Source: Haloplanus rubicundus
Lineage (GTDB): Archaea > Halobacteriota > Halobacteria > Halobacteriales > Haloferacaceae
NCBI RefSeq assembly: GCF_003342675.1
Contig: NZ_CP031148.1
Coordinates: 2,418,001 to 2,482,000 of the forward strand
DNA: 64,000 nucleotides
Direction: 5' to 3'
Shown here: one piece after another, positions 16,182 through 30,527 of the stretch
Numbering within the stretch: position 1 is the first letter of the stretch
How the letters are laid out: each line of letters begins with the position of its first letter
Notes under the pieces: model-generated
The model's input: only the letters and a program-made list of their open reading frames with translations
What the model was told of the DNA's origin: nothing
Databases searched by the model: none
Program-made: the position numbers and the translations under genes

Positions 16182-17072
16182 ATGAACGACACCGTCCGCA
16201 TCGTCGGCGCCCCCACCGACTACGGCACGAACCGACGCGGCGTCGACATGGGACCCTCGGCGATTCGCTACGCCGACCTCGCCGCCGCGCTGTCCGCCAT
16301 CGGCCACACGCCACGGGATCACGGCGACCTACGGGTCGGGCGCGTCGAGAGCGACGACCCCGGCCGCGACGACGCGAAGTACCTCGCGGCCATCGAATCC
16401 GTCTGCACCCGCCTCGCCGACGACGTGAGCGACGCCCTCGCGGCGGGGGAGACGCCGCTCGTCCTCGGCGGCGACCACTCCGTCGCCATCGGGAGCGTCG
16501 TCGGATCGGCCCGCGACGCCGACGTCGGGGTGCTCTGGTTCGACGCCCACGGCGACCTGAACACGCCGGTGACGACGCCGAGCGGCAACGTCCACGGGAT
16601 GGCGCTGGCGGCGATTCTCGGCCTCGGCGAGTTCGCCGAGACGCCGTGGGCGAACGCCGCCGGCGTCGACCCCGAAACCGTCGCGCTCGTGGGCGTTCGT
16701 GACCTCGACCCCGGCGAGCGCGAGGCGATCCGTGAGCACGGCATCGCCGCGTTCTCCATCTCCGACATCGACGACCGTGGCATCACGGCCGTCGTCGCCG
16801 AGGCCCTCGACGCCGCCTGCGGTCGCGACGGCGTCCACGTCAGCCTCGATTTGGACTGGCTGGACCCCACCGAGGCCCCCGGCGTCGGGACCCCCGTCCG
16901 CGGCGGCGTCACCTACCGCGAGGCGCACGCGGCGCTCGAACGGGTCGCCGACGCGGCGGCGGTGCGGTCGCTCGAACTCGTGGAGGTGAATCCGATTCTC
17001 GACGATCACAACCGGACCGCGGAGTTGGCGGTCGAACTCGCCGCGAGCGCGCTGGGAAAACGGATCCTGTAG
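16182..17072 (+). CDS. Arginase / ureohydrolase family
   Basis: 296 residues of the dimanganese ureohydrolase fold. Metal-binding GGDHSVAIG (about residue 96), WFDAHGDLNTP (about 125) and SLDLDWLDP (about 225) are intact, and NVHGMALAAILG supplies the substrate loop. Likely hydrolyses arginine to ornithine and urea; agmatinases share these motifs, but RRGVDMGPSAIRYADL at the N-terminus and the overall pattern resemble arginase (RocF). It converges with gyrA, 6 bp from its stop. Confidence 0.85.
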   Translation: MNDTVRIVGAPTDYGTNRRGVDMGPSAIRYADLAAALSAIGHTPRDHGDLRVGRVESDDPGRDDAKYLAAIESVCTRLADDVSDALAAGETPLVLGGDHSVAIGSVVGSARDADVGVLWFDAHGDLNTPVTTPSGNVHGMALAAILGLGEFAETPWANAAGVDPETVALVGVRDLDPGEREAIREHGIAAFSISDIDDRGITAVVAEALDAACGRDGVHVSLDLDWLDPTEAPGVGTPVRGGVTYREAHAALERVADAAAVRSLELVEVNPILDDHNRTAELAVELAASALGKRIL

Positions 17073-17078
17073 GGCCGA

Positions 17079-21727
<4,649 letters not shown>

Positions 21728-21749
21728 TCGTGGCGGTAGAGGGCCACAG

Positions 21750-24152
21750 ATGACATCGTTCCAGTCGACGCTCGGCGAGGAGGGGGGCATCGCCGAGGAG
21801 CTGGCCGAGAACCAGCGGGCCATCTCCATCGCCGAGTTCTTCGAGAAGAACAAACACATGCTCGGCTTCGACTCCGGGGCCAGAGGGTTGGTTACCGCCG
21901 TCAAGGAGGCGGTGGACAACGCCCTCGACGCCACGGAGGAAGCCGGTATCGCCCCCGACATCTACGTCGAAATCGCCGAGGCGGGCGACTACTACAAACT
22001 GATCGTCGAGGACAACGGGCCGGGGATCACGAAAGAGCAGATTCCGCGCGTGTTCGGGAAACTGCTGTACGGCTCCCGATTTCACAGGCGAGAGCAAAAC
22101 CGCGGTCAGCAGGGGATCGGCATCTCCGCGGCCGTCCTCTACTCCCAGCTCACCTCCGGCAAACCCGCCAAGATCACCAGCCGCACGCAGGGCAGCGCCG
22201 ACGCCGAGTACTTCGAGTTGATCGTCGACACCGACGACAACGAGCCGGAGATCAGGGAGGAGAAGACGACCTCGTGGGACCGCCCCCACGGCACCCGGAT
22301 CGAGCTGGAGATGGAGGCGAACATGAGGGCGCGCAACCAGCTCCACGACTACATCAAGCACACGGCGGTCGTCAACCCGCACGCCCGCGTCGAGCTCCGG
22401 GAACCGGGACTGGACGAGCCGCTGAAGTTCGAGCGCGGCACCGACCAGTTGCCCGACGAGACGGAGGAGATTCGTCCCCACCCCCACGGCGTCGAACTCG
22501 GGACGCTCCTGAAGATGCTGGAGGCGACGGAGTCCTATTCGGTGTCGGGCTTCCTCCAGGGCGAGTTCACGCGCGTCGGCGGGAAGACGGCGACGAAGGT
22601 GTGTGACCGTTTCCGCGACGAACACTTCGGGCGCGAGATGGCGTGGGCGACACCCTCGCCCACCGACGAGGCGGACGTGGAGGACGCCGTCCTCGACGCC
22701 GTCGCCAACAAGAGCGCCGAGGCGACGGCGTGGTTCGCCGAGCGGGTGGCGGAGACGGCCGGCGACCGGGAGCACCTCGCCCACCACGAACTCGGCGAAA
22801 TCGTCGGCAACCTCGCGGACGCGGCCGAAGCGGAGTTCGACGAGACGTTCGGCACCACGGTCCGTGAGAACGCCGTCGAGGCGGTGTGGGGCGAACTCAC
22901 GCGCCCCGAACTGCTGACCGCGTCGCTGTACCAACGGATCGACGACGCGACCAGCACCCGGAAGGACGACGCGGCGGTGCAGGGGCTGGCCGAACGCCTC
23001 GCGGACAAGTTCGCGGCGGCCGACGATTCGCGCCACCGGGCGACCCGGGACGAACTCGTGACGTACGTCGACCGCTCCGCGGATCGGGTCGAGGAGGCCG
23101 CGGACGCGACGTTCGGCGAGACGGCCCGCGGGAACGTCGTCGAGGCGGTCTGGACGCACATGCGGACGGTGCCCGACGACCTTCCGCGGGTGCGGGCGAT
23201 TGCGGACGACCGCGACACCGCCTCCGAGTTACTGGAGGCGATGCGCGGGACGGATATCCTCGCGCCGCCGACGGACTGTCTCTCGCCGATCACCGCCGAC
23301 CTGGTCGAGGCCGGTCTCCGCAAGGAGTTCGACGCGGACTTCTACGCGGCGGCGACCCGTGACGCCGATGTCCACGGCGGCGACCCCTTCATCGTCGAGG
23401 CCGGCATCGCCTACGGCGGCGACCTGGAGAGCGAGGGGTCGGTCGACGTGATGCGCTTTGCCAACCGCGTCCCCCTCGTCTACCAGCGCGGGGCGTGTGC
23501 CATCACCGACGTGGTGAAAGGCATCGGCTGGCGCAACTACGGCCTGGATCAGCCGGGCGGCAGCGGCCTCCCCTCCGGGCCCGCGGTGATCATGGTCCAC
23601 ATCGCCTCGACGAACGTCCCCTTCACCAGCGAGTCGAAGGACGCGGTGGCGAACGTCCCCGAAATCGAGGACGAAGTCGAACTCGCCATCCGCGAAGCCG
23701 CGAGGGAATTGAAATCGTACCTCAACCGCCGGCGGTCGCTGGAGAAACGCCGGAAGAAACAGGACGTGCTCGGGCGGATTCTGCCGGAGATGGCCGATAA
23801 GCTCGCCGCGGTGACCGGTCGGGAGCGCCCGAACATCGACGGCGCGCTCGGCCGCATCATGAACAACGTGATCGTCGAGCGCACCGTCGAGGACGGGACG
23901 GTGACGCTCGCGGTGCAGAACCACTCGGATCGCACGGAAGCGCCCGAGGTGACCGATATCGTCACCGCGGAGCCGACGGCGGTGAGCGACGGCGCGTCGG
24001 TCGTCGACGTAGAGGGCGAGTGGTTCGTGCAGTGGTCCCCGTCGGTGTCGGCGGGCGAGACGGCGACACTCACCTACGAAGTGGGTGAGGAGGTGACCTT
24101 CGACGTCGACGTCGAGGGCGTCGAGAGCGAGAAACTCACGGTGAACGCATGA
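21750..24152 (+). CDS. top6B: DNA topoisomerase VI subunit B
   Basis: 800 residues. GHKL ATPase with [41 protein letters not shown] and [16 protein letters not shown]; a helix-two-turn-helix and transducer domain follow, including the ATP-switch [11 protein letters not shown] region. It is longer than the ~530-residue crenarchaeal form because of an insertion of acidic helical repeats (about residues 300-470), usual for haloarchaea, and a C-terminal Ig-like extension ([16 protein letters not shown]). Pairs with Top6A in an A2B2 type IIB topoisomerase. Confidence 0.97.
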   Translation: MTSFQSTLGEEGGIAEELAENQRAISIAEFFEKNKHMLGFDSGARGLVTAVKEAVDNALDATEEAGIAPDIYVEIAEAGDYYKLIVEDNGPGITKEQIPRVFGKLLYGSRFHRREQNRGQQGIGISAAVLYSQLTSGKPAKITSRTQGSADAEYFELIVDTDDNEPEIREEKTTSWDRPHGTRIELEMEANMRARNQLHDYIKHTAVVNPHARVELREPGLDEPLKFERGTDQLPDETEEIRPHPHGVELGTLLKMLEATESYSVSGFLQGEFTRVGGKTATKVCDRFRDEHFGREMAWATPSPTDEADVEDAVLDAVANKSAEATAWFAERVAETAGDREHLAHHELGEIVGNLADAAEAEFDETFGTTVRENAVEAVWGELTRPELLTASLYQRIDDATSTRKDDAAVQGLAERLADKFAAADDSRHRATRDELVTYVDRSADRVEEAADATFGETARGNVVEAVWTHMRTVPDDLPRVRAIADDRDTASELLEAMRGTDILAPPTDCLSPITADLVEAGLRKEFDADFYAAATRDADVHGGDPFIVEAGIAYGGDLESEGSVDVMRFANRVPLVYQRGACAITDVVKGIGWRNYGLDQPGGSGLPSGPAVIMVHIASTNVPFTSESKDAVANVPEIEDEVELAIREAARELKSYLNRRRSLEKRRKKQDVLGRILPEMADKLAAVTGRERPNIDGALGRIMNNVIVERTVEDGTVTLAVQNHSDRTEAPEVTDIVTAEPTAVSDGASVVDVEGEWFVQWSPSVSAGETATLTYEVGEEVTFDVDVEGVESEKLTVNA

Positions 24153-25237
24153 GCACACAGGACGAACGCGCACGACAGCAGTTGATCGACCTCGCGGCGG
24201 AGTTCTACGACCAGTTCGCCCGCGGCGAAGTGCCGGAGATGACCCTCCCGACCCGGACGAAAAGCAACATCGAGTACGACGAGGAGAGCGGCGTGTGGGT
24301 GTACGGCGACCGCACCTCGACCCGCTCGGCCAACTCCGTGCGCGGCGCTCGGAAGCTCCTCAAGGCGACCTACACCATCGACTTCCTCGCCCGGCAGCTG
24401 GAGGAAGGGCGATCGTCGACGCTGCGTGAACTCTACTACCTCTCGGAGTCGTGGGACGCCGAGGAGGCGGCCTTCTCGGATCAGGACGAGTCCAACCAAC
24501 TGATCGAGGACCTCGAAATCGTCTCGGAGGTGACCCGGGAGGACTTCCACATGCGTCCGGAGGAGTCGGGGGCGACGCTGATGGGGCCGCTGGAGTTGCG
24601 AGAGCAGACCCGCCGCGGCGAACGCGAGATTCACTGTCAGGAGGACGTCGGCGAGGGCGGCTACCAGATTCCGAACAACCCCGACACCATCGACTTCCTG
24701 GATCACGACGTCGACTTCATCCTCTGTGTGGAGACGGGTGGGATGCGTGACCGCCTCGTCGAGAACGGCTTCGACACCGACTACAACGCCCTCGTCGTCC
24801 ACCTCAAAGGCCAGCCGGCGCGCGCGACCCGGCGGATCACCAAGCGCCTCCACGACGAACTCGGCCTCCCCGTCGTGGTCTTCACGGACGGCGACCCGTG
24901 GTCGTACCGCATCTACGGCTCCGTCGCGTACGGCTCGATCAAGAGCGCCCACCTCTCGGAGTATCTCGCGACGCCGGAAGCCGAGTTCGTCGGCATCCAA
25001 CCCGAGGACATCGTGGAGTACGACCTCCCGACCGATCCGCTCGCGGACTCGGACGTGAACGCCTTGGAGTCCGAACTGGAGGACCCACGCTTCATGACCG
25101 ACTACTGGGAGGAACAGATCGAACTCCAACTCGACATCGGCAAGAAGGCCGAACAGCAGGCGCTCGCCTCCCGTGGCCTGGACTTCGTCACCGACGAGTA
25201 CCTCCCGACCCGACTGGACGAGATGGGCGTCCTGTAG
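24149..25237 (+). CDS. top6A: DNA topoisomerase VI subunit A
   Basis: 362-residue Spo11-like subunit that makes the double-strand break. The catalytic tyrosine is in [12 protein letters not shown] (Tyr96/Tyr97). The TOPRIM domain carries the acidic residues in [15 protein letters not shown] and [21 protein letters not shown]. The start overlaps the top6B stop as ATGA, so the subunits are translationally coupled. Divergent gyrB-gyrA next door puts both type II topoisomerases of the cell in one 8-kb block. Confidence 0.97.
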   Translation: MSTQDERARQQLIDLAAEFYDQFARGEVPEMTLPTRTKSNIEYDEESGVWVYGDRTSTRSANSVRGARKLLKATYTIDFLARQLEEGRSSTLRELYYLSESWDAEEAAFSDQDESNQLIEDLEIVSEVTREDFHMRPEESGATLMGPLELREQTRRGEREIHCQEDVGEGGYQIPNNPDTIDFLDHDVDFILCVETGGMRDRLVENGFDTDYNALVVHLKGQPARATRRITKRLHDELGLPVVVFTDGDPWSYRIYGSVAYGSIKSAHLSEYLATPEAEFVGIQPEDIVEYDLPTDPLADSDVNALESELEDPRFMTDYWEEQIELQLDIGKKAEQQALASRGLDFVTDEYLPTRLDEMGVL

Positions 25238-25277
25238 CGACGGCGAGAATTATATCCTCGGCGAACGTATTGGATGT

Positions 25278-25802
25278 ATGACGTTCGAATTCGACATCGA
25301 GCGGCTACGCCACTTGCCCGAGACGCCGCTCAAGGCGCTTCGACGCTCGTTCTGGTGGGTCCGCAAGACGTTCTTCTCGAAACCAAAGCCCGAGAACCCG
25401 GCCGTCGTCGTCGCGATGGACGAACCCGAGGCGGAGGCGTTTCTCGGCGAGCGCTTCTTCGAGCCGGGGTGGGAGATGTCGTACAGTTACCGCAACGAGA
25501 TCGTGAACCTGCGGCGGGTGCGCTACGTGCGGGATCACCCGTCGGGGATGCACTGGTGGCAGACCCACATCCGGGGGTACAGCCACCCGGATGGCCTCGA
25601 ACTCGCGGCCCACTTCGAACCCGAACCCGCCGAACACCCGGACGCCCACGTCGACGGCGACTACATCGACGTGCCGCGGGGGAACGCGACGTTGGTCGAC
25701 ATCCTGGAGGAGGCGGGCGTCGACTTCCGGCGAATCGGCGACTGGGAGGACGCGGACGTCGACGCGGCGGCCGGCGGCACGACCGTCGACGTCGACGCCT
25801 GA
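25278..25802 (+). CDS. Conserved haloarchaeal hypothetical protein
   Basis: 174 residues, family not recognised. The N-terminus (IERLRHLPETPLKALRRSFWWVRKTFF) is basic and amphipathic, unusual for a halophile, and could touch membrane or nucleic acid. The middle (GWEMSYSYRNEIVNLRRVRYV) and MHWWQTHIRGYSHPDGLELAAHFEPEP are rich in aromatic and His residues. The C-terminus is acidic. A TATA box (GAATTATATCC, about 25249) lies 28 bp upstream of the ATG at 25278, so it has its own promoter after top6A. It converges with the MBL gene at a 4-bp gap. Confidence 0.7.
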   Translation: MTFEFDIERLRHLPETPLKALRRSFWWVRKTFFSKPKPENPAVVVAMDEPEAEAFLGERFFEPGWEMSYSYRNEIVNLRRVRYVRDHPSGMHWWQTHIRGYSHPDGLELAAHFEPEPAEHPDAHVDGDYIDVPRGNATLVDILEEAGVDFRRIGDWEDADVDAAAGGTTVDVDA

Positions 25803-25806
25803 CGCC

Positions 25807-26571
25807 TCAGTCCCACCCTTCGTCGAGGACGACGGGGACGCCGCGAGCGGCCACGTCGGCCGCGAACGCCCGCGAATCCGCCGCGAGAAACGACTGCGTG
25901 TCGTAGTGGATCGGACAGACGAGGTCCGGATCGAGTGCCTCGGCGAGGGCGGCCGCCTCGTGGCGGTCCATACACACCGATCCCGAGACGTTGGCGAGAA
26001 AGAGGGAGGCGTCGAGGTCGCGGTGCAGGGGCAACACGTCTGAGTCACCGGGCCAGAGGACCGAGACGCCGTCGACGACGAAGCGGTAGCCGACGCCGAA
26101 CCCCTCGGGGTGGACGACCGACCTGTCCGGCTTCGCGTGTGGCCCGTCGGGGTCGTTGTACGCGGGCAGGCTTCGGACGGTGACGCCCGCCGCCTCGACC
26201 GTCTCCCGCTCCCCGATCCGAATCAGATCGTAGCCCTCGTTCGCCGCGAGCGCTTCGGGCGACGGGGGACGACCCGCCCGTTCGGCGCCGACACCCTCGT
26301 AGACGACGAGCGTGGCGTCCGGCGCGGCGACCCGGCGAATCCCGTCGGGGTCGTAGTGGTGGTCGTGGGTGACGAGGACGGCGTCGCCGTCGCGGGCGTC
26401 GTAGGCCGGGCCGGCGGGATGTCGGGTGTCGAGGCCCTCGGGAGGCTGCCACTCGCCGGTCAGGACGCCGTAGCGGCCGGGATCGGTGTAGACGGTGGTT
26501 TCGGGCCCCGAGAGGCGGGTGGTCGCGTAGCCGAGCCAGCGGACGGTGAGGGTGTCGTGGCGGACAGTCAC
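25807..26571 (-). CDS. MBL-fold metal-dependent hydrolase (UlaG/RomA-like)
   Basis: 254 residues of the metallo-beta-lactamase fold. VLVTHDHHYDPDGIRRV carries the H-x-H-x-D zinc motif, LWPGDSD gives the bridging Asp, and CPIHYDTQ the last His; LTVRWLGYATTRLSGPETTVYTDPG is the typical UlaG-like N-terminus. The substrate is unknown. I chose the GTG at 26571 because a TATA-like box (CATTTGTAC, about 26600) is about 28 bp upstream; an ATG at 26598 lies inside that box. Confidence 0.8.
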   Translation of the reverse strand: MTVRHDTLTVRWLGYATTRLSGPETTVYTDPGRYGVLTGEWQPPEGLDTRHPAGPAYDARDGDAVLVTHDHHYDPDGIRRVAAPDATLVVYEGVGAERAGRPPSPEALAANEGYDLIRIGERETVEAAGVTVRSLPAYNDPDGPHAKPDRSVVHPEGFGVGYRFVVDGVSVLWPGDSDVLPLHRDLDASLFLANVSGSVCMDRHEAAALAEALDPDLVCPIHYDTQSFLAADSRAFAADVAARGVPVVLDEGWD

Positions 26572-26679
26572 GTGTCGGCGGAGGCGACGCGCGTACAAAT
26601 GTGCGGCGCCGTTCGCCGACGGCGGTGGCGGTGGACGTGGCGCCGAAAAATCACGGAGGGGTAAACGGACGACTCGGGC

Positions 26680-28269
26680 TTACTCCGCGTCGTCGTCGAC
26701 TTGGTCGCTGACGCCTTCGTTGTTCATGCCGCTGCCGTCGTTGTGCCGGCACTGCTCGGTGTAGAAGCCGAGGTCGAACTCGACGGAGTCGGACTGAATC
26801 TCGTTGCCGTGGTCGACGGGCACCCACCACGCGAAGGCGGCGCTGAAGTCGGTCTCGCCGCGGAAACAGGCGGTGGGGAAGGAGCCGGCGGACTCGCCGC
26901 CGACCTCGGGGTTGCGGTAGTAGGTGTCGAGAACGTCGCCACCACCCGTCGTCCCGCGGCCGGCCGCCATCGCGAGGACGACGGCATCGTCGCCGAACGT
27001 CTCGCTCAGATCCGAGGTCGGCCCGCCGTTACCGATGTTGTTCCCTCCGTTCGAGAGGTTCATCCAGTTGAAGCCGGCGTTGTTGTCGGGGTTGCCCGCG
27101 ACCTCCCGGTGGACGTTCCGGGTCTTCCACATCTCATCGGCGGGCGCACCGTCGTTCGAGGCGCGGTAGACGACGTTCCGCGTTCCGTCGGCCTCCTCGA
27201 TGAGCAGGTACACCTCGTCTGGCGCCGAGTTGCCATTGTTGGCCCCCCCGTAGTATTCGTAGGTGAGCGTGGTCGTCGGATTCGTGGGATCGTCCGTGAG
27301 TTCGCCGAGCGTCGGTTCGCCGGGGAGGGAGACGCCGGTCGTCACGTAGTCGGCGGTCGTTGCCCCGTCGGAAGTTGCGTGGGCGACCTTGCCGCCCCCA
27401 CCGGCCGGATCGGCGGTGAGCTCCACGTCTGCGTCGTAGTTGCCGTCGCCGCTGAAGTCGAATCGTGTGACTCCCGTACGAGTGAAGTCCACCGGGGTGA
27501 TATCGGACGCGGCGACGTTCGTGCCGTCAATCCGCACGCCGTTCCCGCTGTTCAGATCGTCGAGGACGCTCCCGAGGCTCCCGAACAGGATCGGACTCTC
27601 GCCACCGTCCTGGTAGTTGTCGCCGTCGTCCAGCCACACCGCGGCCTGCACTACGTCCAGCAGTTCGACGCCTTCGCCCTCGTCCGGGTCGTCCGCCTCG
27701 GGTTCCGTGGTACCGTTTTCGTCGGCGGTGTAGCCGTCGGGGTTGTTGATCCAGACGTAGCCGGGGTTCGTACAGAGTTCGAGGTCGAAGGTGACCTCAC
27801 CGAAGTCACCAGGCTTCACGTCGCCGAGCGAGATGAGTGCGCTCTCCCCGTCCGCGTTGGTAGCGGCCTCGATGCCGTCACAGCCGCCGTTGTCGAGCGA
27901 ACTCGTTTCGGTGTTGTCGAGGAATGCGTCGACTTCCCCGTCCGGGACGGAGATGAGCCACGCATCGTTCGTCGGGAGGCCGGTGTGTCCCGATTCCAGA
28001 TCTGACACACCACCGGTTTCGCCGGCGGCGCCGTCGTACATGTTCACCTCGCTGATCCCCGTGCCCTCGTCGTCGCTCCAGTCCGAGTAATGCACCGAAT
28101 ACCCGACCCCCAGATCCAGCGTCCCCGCGGTCAACTGGTTGTTCTCGAACGTCTCCTGATCGCTGAAGTACGCGCTCGTCCCGAGACCCGCGCCCGCGGA
28201 AGCGACGCCGATGGTACCGAGTGCGGCGAGCGCCTTCCGACGGGACAGGTTGAATTTGTCTTCGCTCAT
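26680..28269 (-). CDS. SipW-dependent-type secreted protein, unusually long
   Basis: 529 residues. The N-terminus RRKALAALGTIGVASAGAGLGTSAYFSDQET is the SipW-dependent signal peptide seen on TasA-like cargo, and the C-terminus FAWWVPVDHGNEIQSDSVEFDLGFYTEQCRHND is the usual end of the haloarchaeal family. Ordinary members are about 200-220 residues by my recollection; here an Asn/Gly/Thr-rich segment of about 280 residues is inserted (roughly 215-470). It is predicted exported and cell-surface attached. No SipW-type signal peptidase gene is in this window. The translation start follows a structured leader. Confidence 0.8.
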   Translation of the reverse strand: MSEDKFNLSRRKALAALGTIGVASAGAGLGTSAYFSDQETFENNQLTAGTLDLGVGYSVHYSDWSDDEGTGISEVNMYDGAAGETGGVSDLESGHTGLPTNDAWLISVPDGEVDAFLDNTETSSLDNGGCDGIEAATNADGESALISLGDVKPGDFGEVTFDLELCTNPGYVWINNPDGYTADENGTTEPEADDPDEGEGVELLDVVQAAVWLDDGDNYQDGGESPILFGSLGSVLDDLNSGNGVRIDGTNVAASDITPVDFTRTGVTRFDFSGDGNYDADVELTADPAGGGGKVAHATSDGATTADYVTTGVSLPGEPTLGELTDDPTNPTTTLTYEYYGGANNGNSAPDEVYLLIEEADGTRNVVYRASNDGAPADEMWKTRNVHREVAGNPDNNAGFNWMNLSNGGNNIGNGGPTSDLSETFGDDAVVLAMAAGRGTTGGGDVLDTYYRNPEVGGESAGSFPTACFRGETDFSAAFAWWVPVDHGNEIQSDSVEFDLGFYTEQCRHNDGSGMNNEGVSDQVDDDAE

Positions 28270-28779
28270 AGTTGTGTTCCCCCTCGCGGGGACGCCCACC
28301 GACGGAGTCGAACCGTCGCTGTACGGAATCGCCGTACGCCGTGTGGGTGCTCGCTCTCCATCCGGTCGGAGGAAGAGACGACACCCGATTAGCTATTGAG
28401 CCGTTAATCGCGCCAAGGCAGTCGTTAGCGCGACTAACCCAGAATTAATAGTTGTTCAATTGATGTATGGTCGACCCTGCGCGGCGCTCGACGTGGCAAT
28501 CCGCTCGCCTGGGGACCGATGGTGGTCGACCGAGTTGGTGTAAATACACATACACTTAGCGGTGCGGCGGCGTCACCCGACGGTTGCGATCGACGGGCAC
28601 ACCGCGTGGGCGACGCGCGGGTAGCAGGCGCGGGCGAGGGGCCCGCCGGTCGTCTCCGTGTCGCTCCCGTCCGCGTCGTCGCGCCGACCGGAGGTGGTCG
28701 CTCGTATCGTTGTCGGGCGGGGCGAATCCAGTACGCGTCGGTTTCGACCCGTTAACGCTCCGTTAATTGGGACTGCCGT
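28270..28779. other. 510-bp gene-free region with structured leader upstream of the SipW-type gene
   Basis: On the minus strand, TATTAATTCT (about 28446) is a possible TATA box, giving a leader of about 150 nt. That leader holds three hairpins: GTACGG-AATCG-CCGTAC in plus orientation (28321-28337), CGACGG-AGTCGAA-CCGTCG (28300-28318) and CCCC-TCGC-GGGG (28280-28291). GTGTAAATACACATACAC at about 28537 may be a further promoter. The rest (28560-28779) shows no credible coding frame on either strand. Confidence 0.5.
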
Positions 28780-30435
28780 TCAACTCCGCTCCCCGACCAG
28801 CCGCTCCACCCGCTCCAGCGAGTCCGCCTCCGCCGGCGTCTTGTCCTCCCGGACCGCGACGAATCGCGGAAACCGGAGCGCGTAGCCCGACCCGTAGGTC
28901 GGCGACGCCTGAATCTCCTCGTAGCCCACCTCGAAGACGACCCGTGGCTCGATGTCCACCTCGGTCCCCTCCTGCTCCCGGATCAGGGGTTCGAGGCGGT
29001 CGCTCAGCTCGGCCAGTCGCTCGTCCGTGATGCCCGTCGCCACCTTGCCGATGGTGGCGAACTCGCCGTTCCCGACCCGGGCCGACAGCAGGAAGGTGCC
29101 GAGGTGGTTGGCCCGACGCCCTTCCCCCCACTCCGCACCCGTGACCACGAGATCCAGCGTCTCCACGTCCGGCTTGCGTTTCAGCCAGTTCTGCCCCCGC
29201 TTGCCCGGCGTGTAGGTCGAGTCGGGGTTCTTGAGCATGATCCCCTCGTGGCCCGCGTCGAGGGCGGCGGCCTCGTGGTCGGCGATGGCCTCGGCATCGT
29301 CGACGACGGAGAGCGGTGAGAGACCGTCCGAGAGCACGTCGGCCAGCCGCTCGCGCCGGTCGAGCAGCGGCGCGTCGAGCAGGTCCGTCCCGTCGACGTG
29401 GAGGCAGTCGAACGCGCGGAACTCGACCGTAACCTCCTCGCGCATCCGTGCCACGTCGTGTTTGCGCCGGAACCGCCGGAGCACCTCCTGGAAGGGGAGC
29501 GGGTCGCCCGCGTCGTCGACGGCGAGCGCCTCGCCGTCGAGGATGACGGGCACGTCGATCCCGGCGACGAACTCGACGATCTCCGGCAGGGCGTCGGTCA
29601 CGTCCTCTAGGTTCCGGGAGAACACGCGGGTGTCGCCCGCCGGGTCGTGGTGGACCTGCACCCGCGCGCCGTCGAATTTGGTCTCGACGGCGACCGACTC
29701 CCAGGCGTCGAGGGCGTCGACCGCCGTGCCGGCCTGTGCGAGCATCGCGCTCACCGGCCGACCGACGACGAGTTCGGCCGCGTCGAGCCCCGCGACTCCC
29801 TCGTCGCGGGCGCGGACGGCGACCGCACCGCAGTCGTTCTCCACCTGCAGGGCGCGTTCGACGGCCGCGACCGGCACGTCGAACGCCTCGGCGATGGCGT
29901 CGCGGACGATACCCTCACCGACGCCGATCCGCATCTCCGAGAGGACGAGCCGCGCCAGATAGCGCGCCGAGAGCGAATCGGCCCGGTTGAACAGGCCGAA
30001 GAGGACCTCCACCTTGTGGTCGTGGCTGCCGGCGCCGTCGGCGGCGGCGAGGTCACGGAGTCGAGAGTCCACCGCAGAGACGGTCAGCGGCTCGGGATCG
30101 GCGGCGCCGAACGCGGCGAGTCCCTGCTGGCCGTCGAGGTCGAGCGACTCGGCGACGGCACCGATTTCGCCGGCGTCGGCGAGTCGGTCGGCCACGTCGT
30201 CGGCGGTGACGTTCGGCCCGGCGGCGCGGGCGAGCGCCTCGTGACAGAGCGAGGGCCCCACGTCGAGGGTCGTGGAGTCCCACGCGGGGACGACGCGTCC
30301 GAGCAACAGGCGGGCGACGACCGGGAGGTCGGCGCCGGCGTCGACGAACAGGTCCGCGACCAGCGACGTGACTTCGAGGTCGGCGGGTTCGGCCTCGATG
30401 GCGGCGACGCGGTCGGCGAAGTCGGCGAAGTCCAT
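28780..30435 (-). CDS. ligA: ATP-dependent DNA ligase
   Basis: 551 residues, full archaeal/eukaryal ligase I layout: N-terminal helical DNA-binding domain (1-220), adenylation domain with the nucleotidyl-lysine Lys253 in ETKFDGARVQVH, motif III/IIIa (VILDGEALA, VEFRAFDCLHV), motif IV EGIMLKNPDS, motif V WLKRKPD and C-terminal OB fold ending RFPRFVAVREDK. Seals nicks in replication and repair. The start at 30435 is 27 bp from a TATA-like CCTTAACC; the longer frame to 30519 runs past that box. Confidence 0.97.
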   Translation of the reverse strand: MDFADFADRVAAIEAEPADLEVTSLVADLFVDAGADLPVVARLLLGRVVPAWDSTTLDVGPSLCHEALARAAGPNVTADDVADRLADAGEIGAVAESLDLDGQQGLAAFGAADPEPLTVSAVDSRLRDLAAADGAGSHDHKVEVLFGLFNRADSLSARYLARLVLSEMRIGVGEGIVRDAIAEAFDVPVAAVERALQVENDCGAVAVRARDEGVAGLDAAELVVGRPVSAMLAQAGTAVDALDAWESVAVETKFDGARVQVHHDPAGDTRVFSRNLEDVTDALPEIVEFVAGIDVPVILDGEALAVDDAGDPLPFQEVLRRFRRKHDVARMREEVTVEFRAFDCLHVDGTDLLDAPLLDRRERLADVLSDGLSPLSVVDDAEAIADHEAAALDAGHEGIMLKNPDSTYTPGKRGQNWLKRKPDVETLDLVVTGAEWGEGRRANHLGTFLLSARVGNGEFATIGKVATGITDERLAELSDRLEPLIREQEGTEVDIEPRVVFEVGYEEIQASPTYGSGYALRFPRFVAVREDKTPAEADSLERVERLVGERS

Positions 30436-30527
30436 CGATCCGAGATCCGTCCGCGGGGGGGTTAAGGACGACGGGTTGGGATCGCCCGAGACACCGGATT
30501 CAAGACGCTGAGCGTTCACGGGGGGGT

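Noticed and set aside
28519-28755. Possible 78-codon plus-strand gene in the gap before ligA
   Set aside because: Gly/Arg/Ala-rich, no TATA at the right distance and no recognisable domain.
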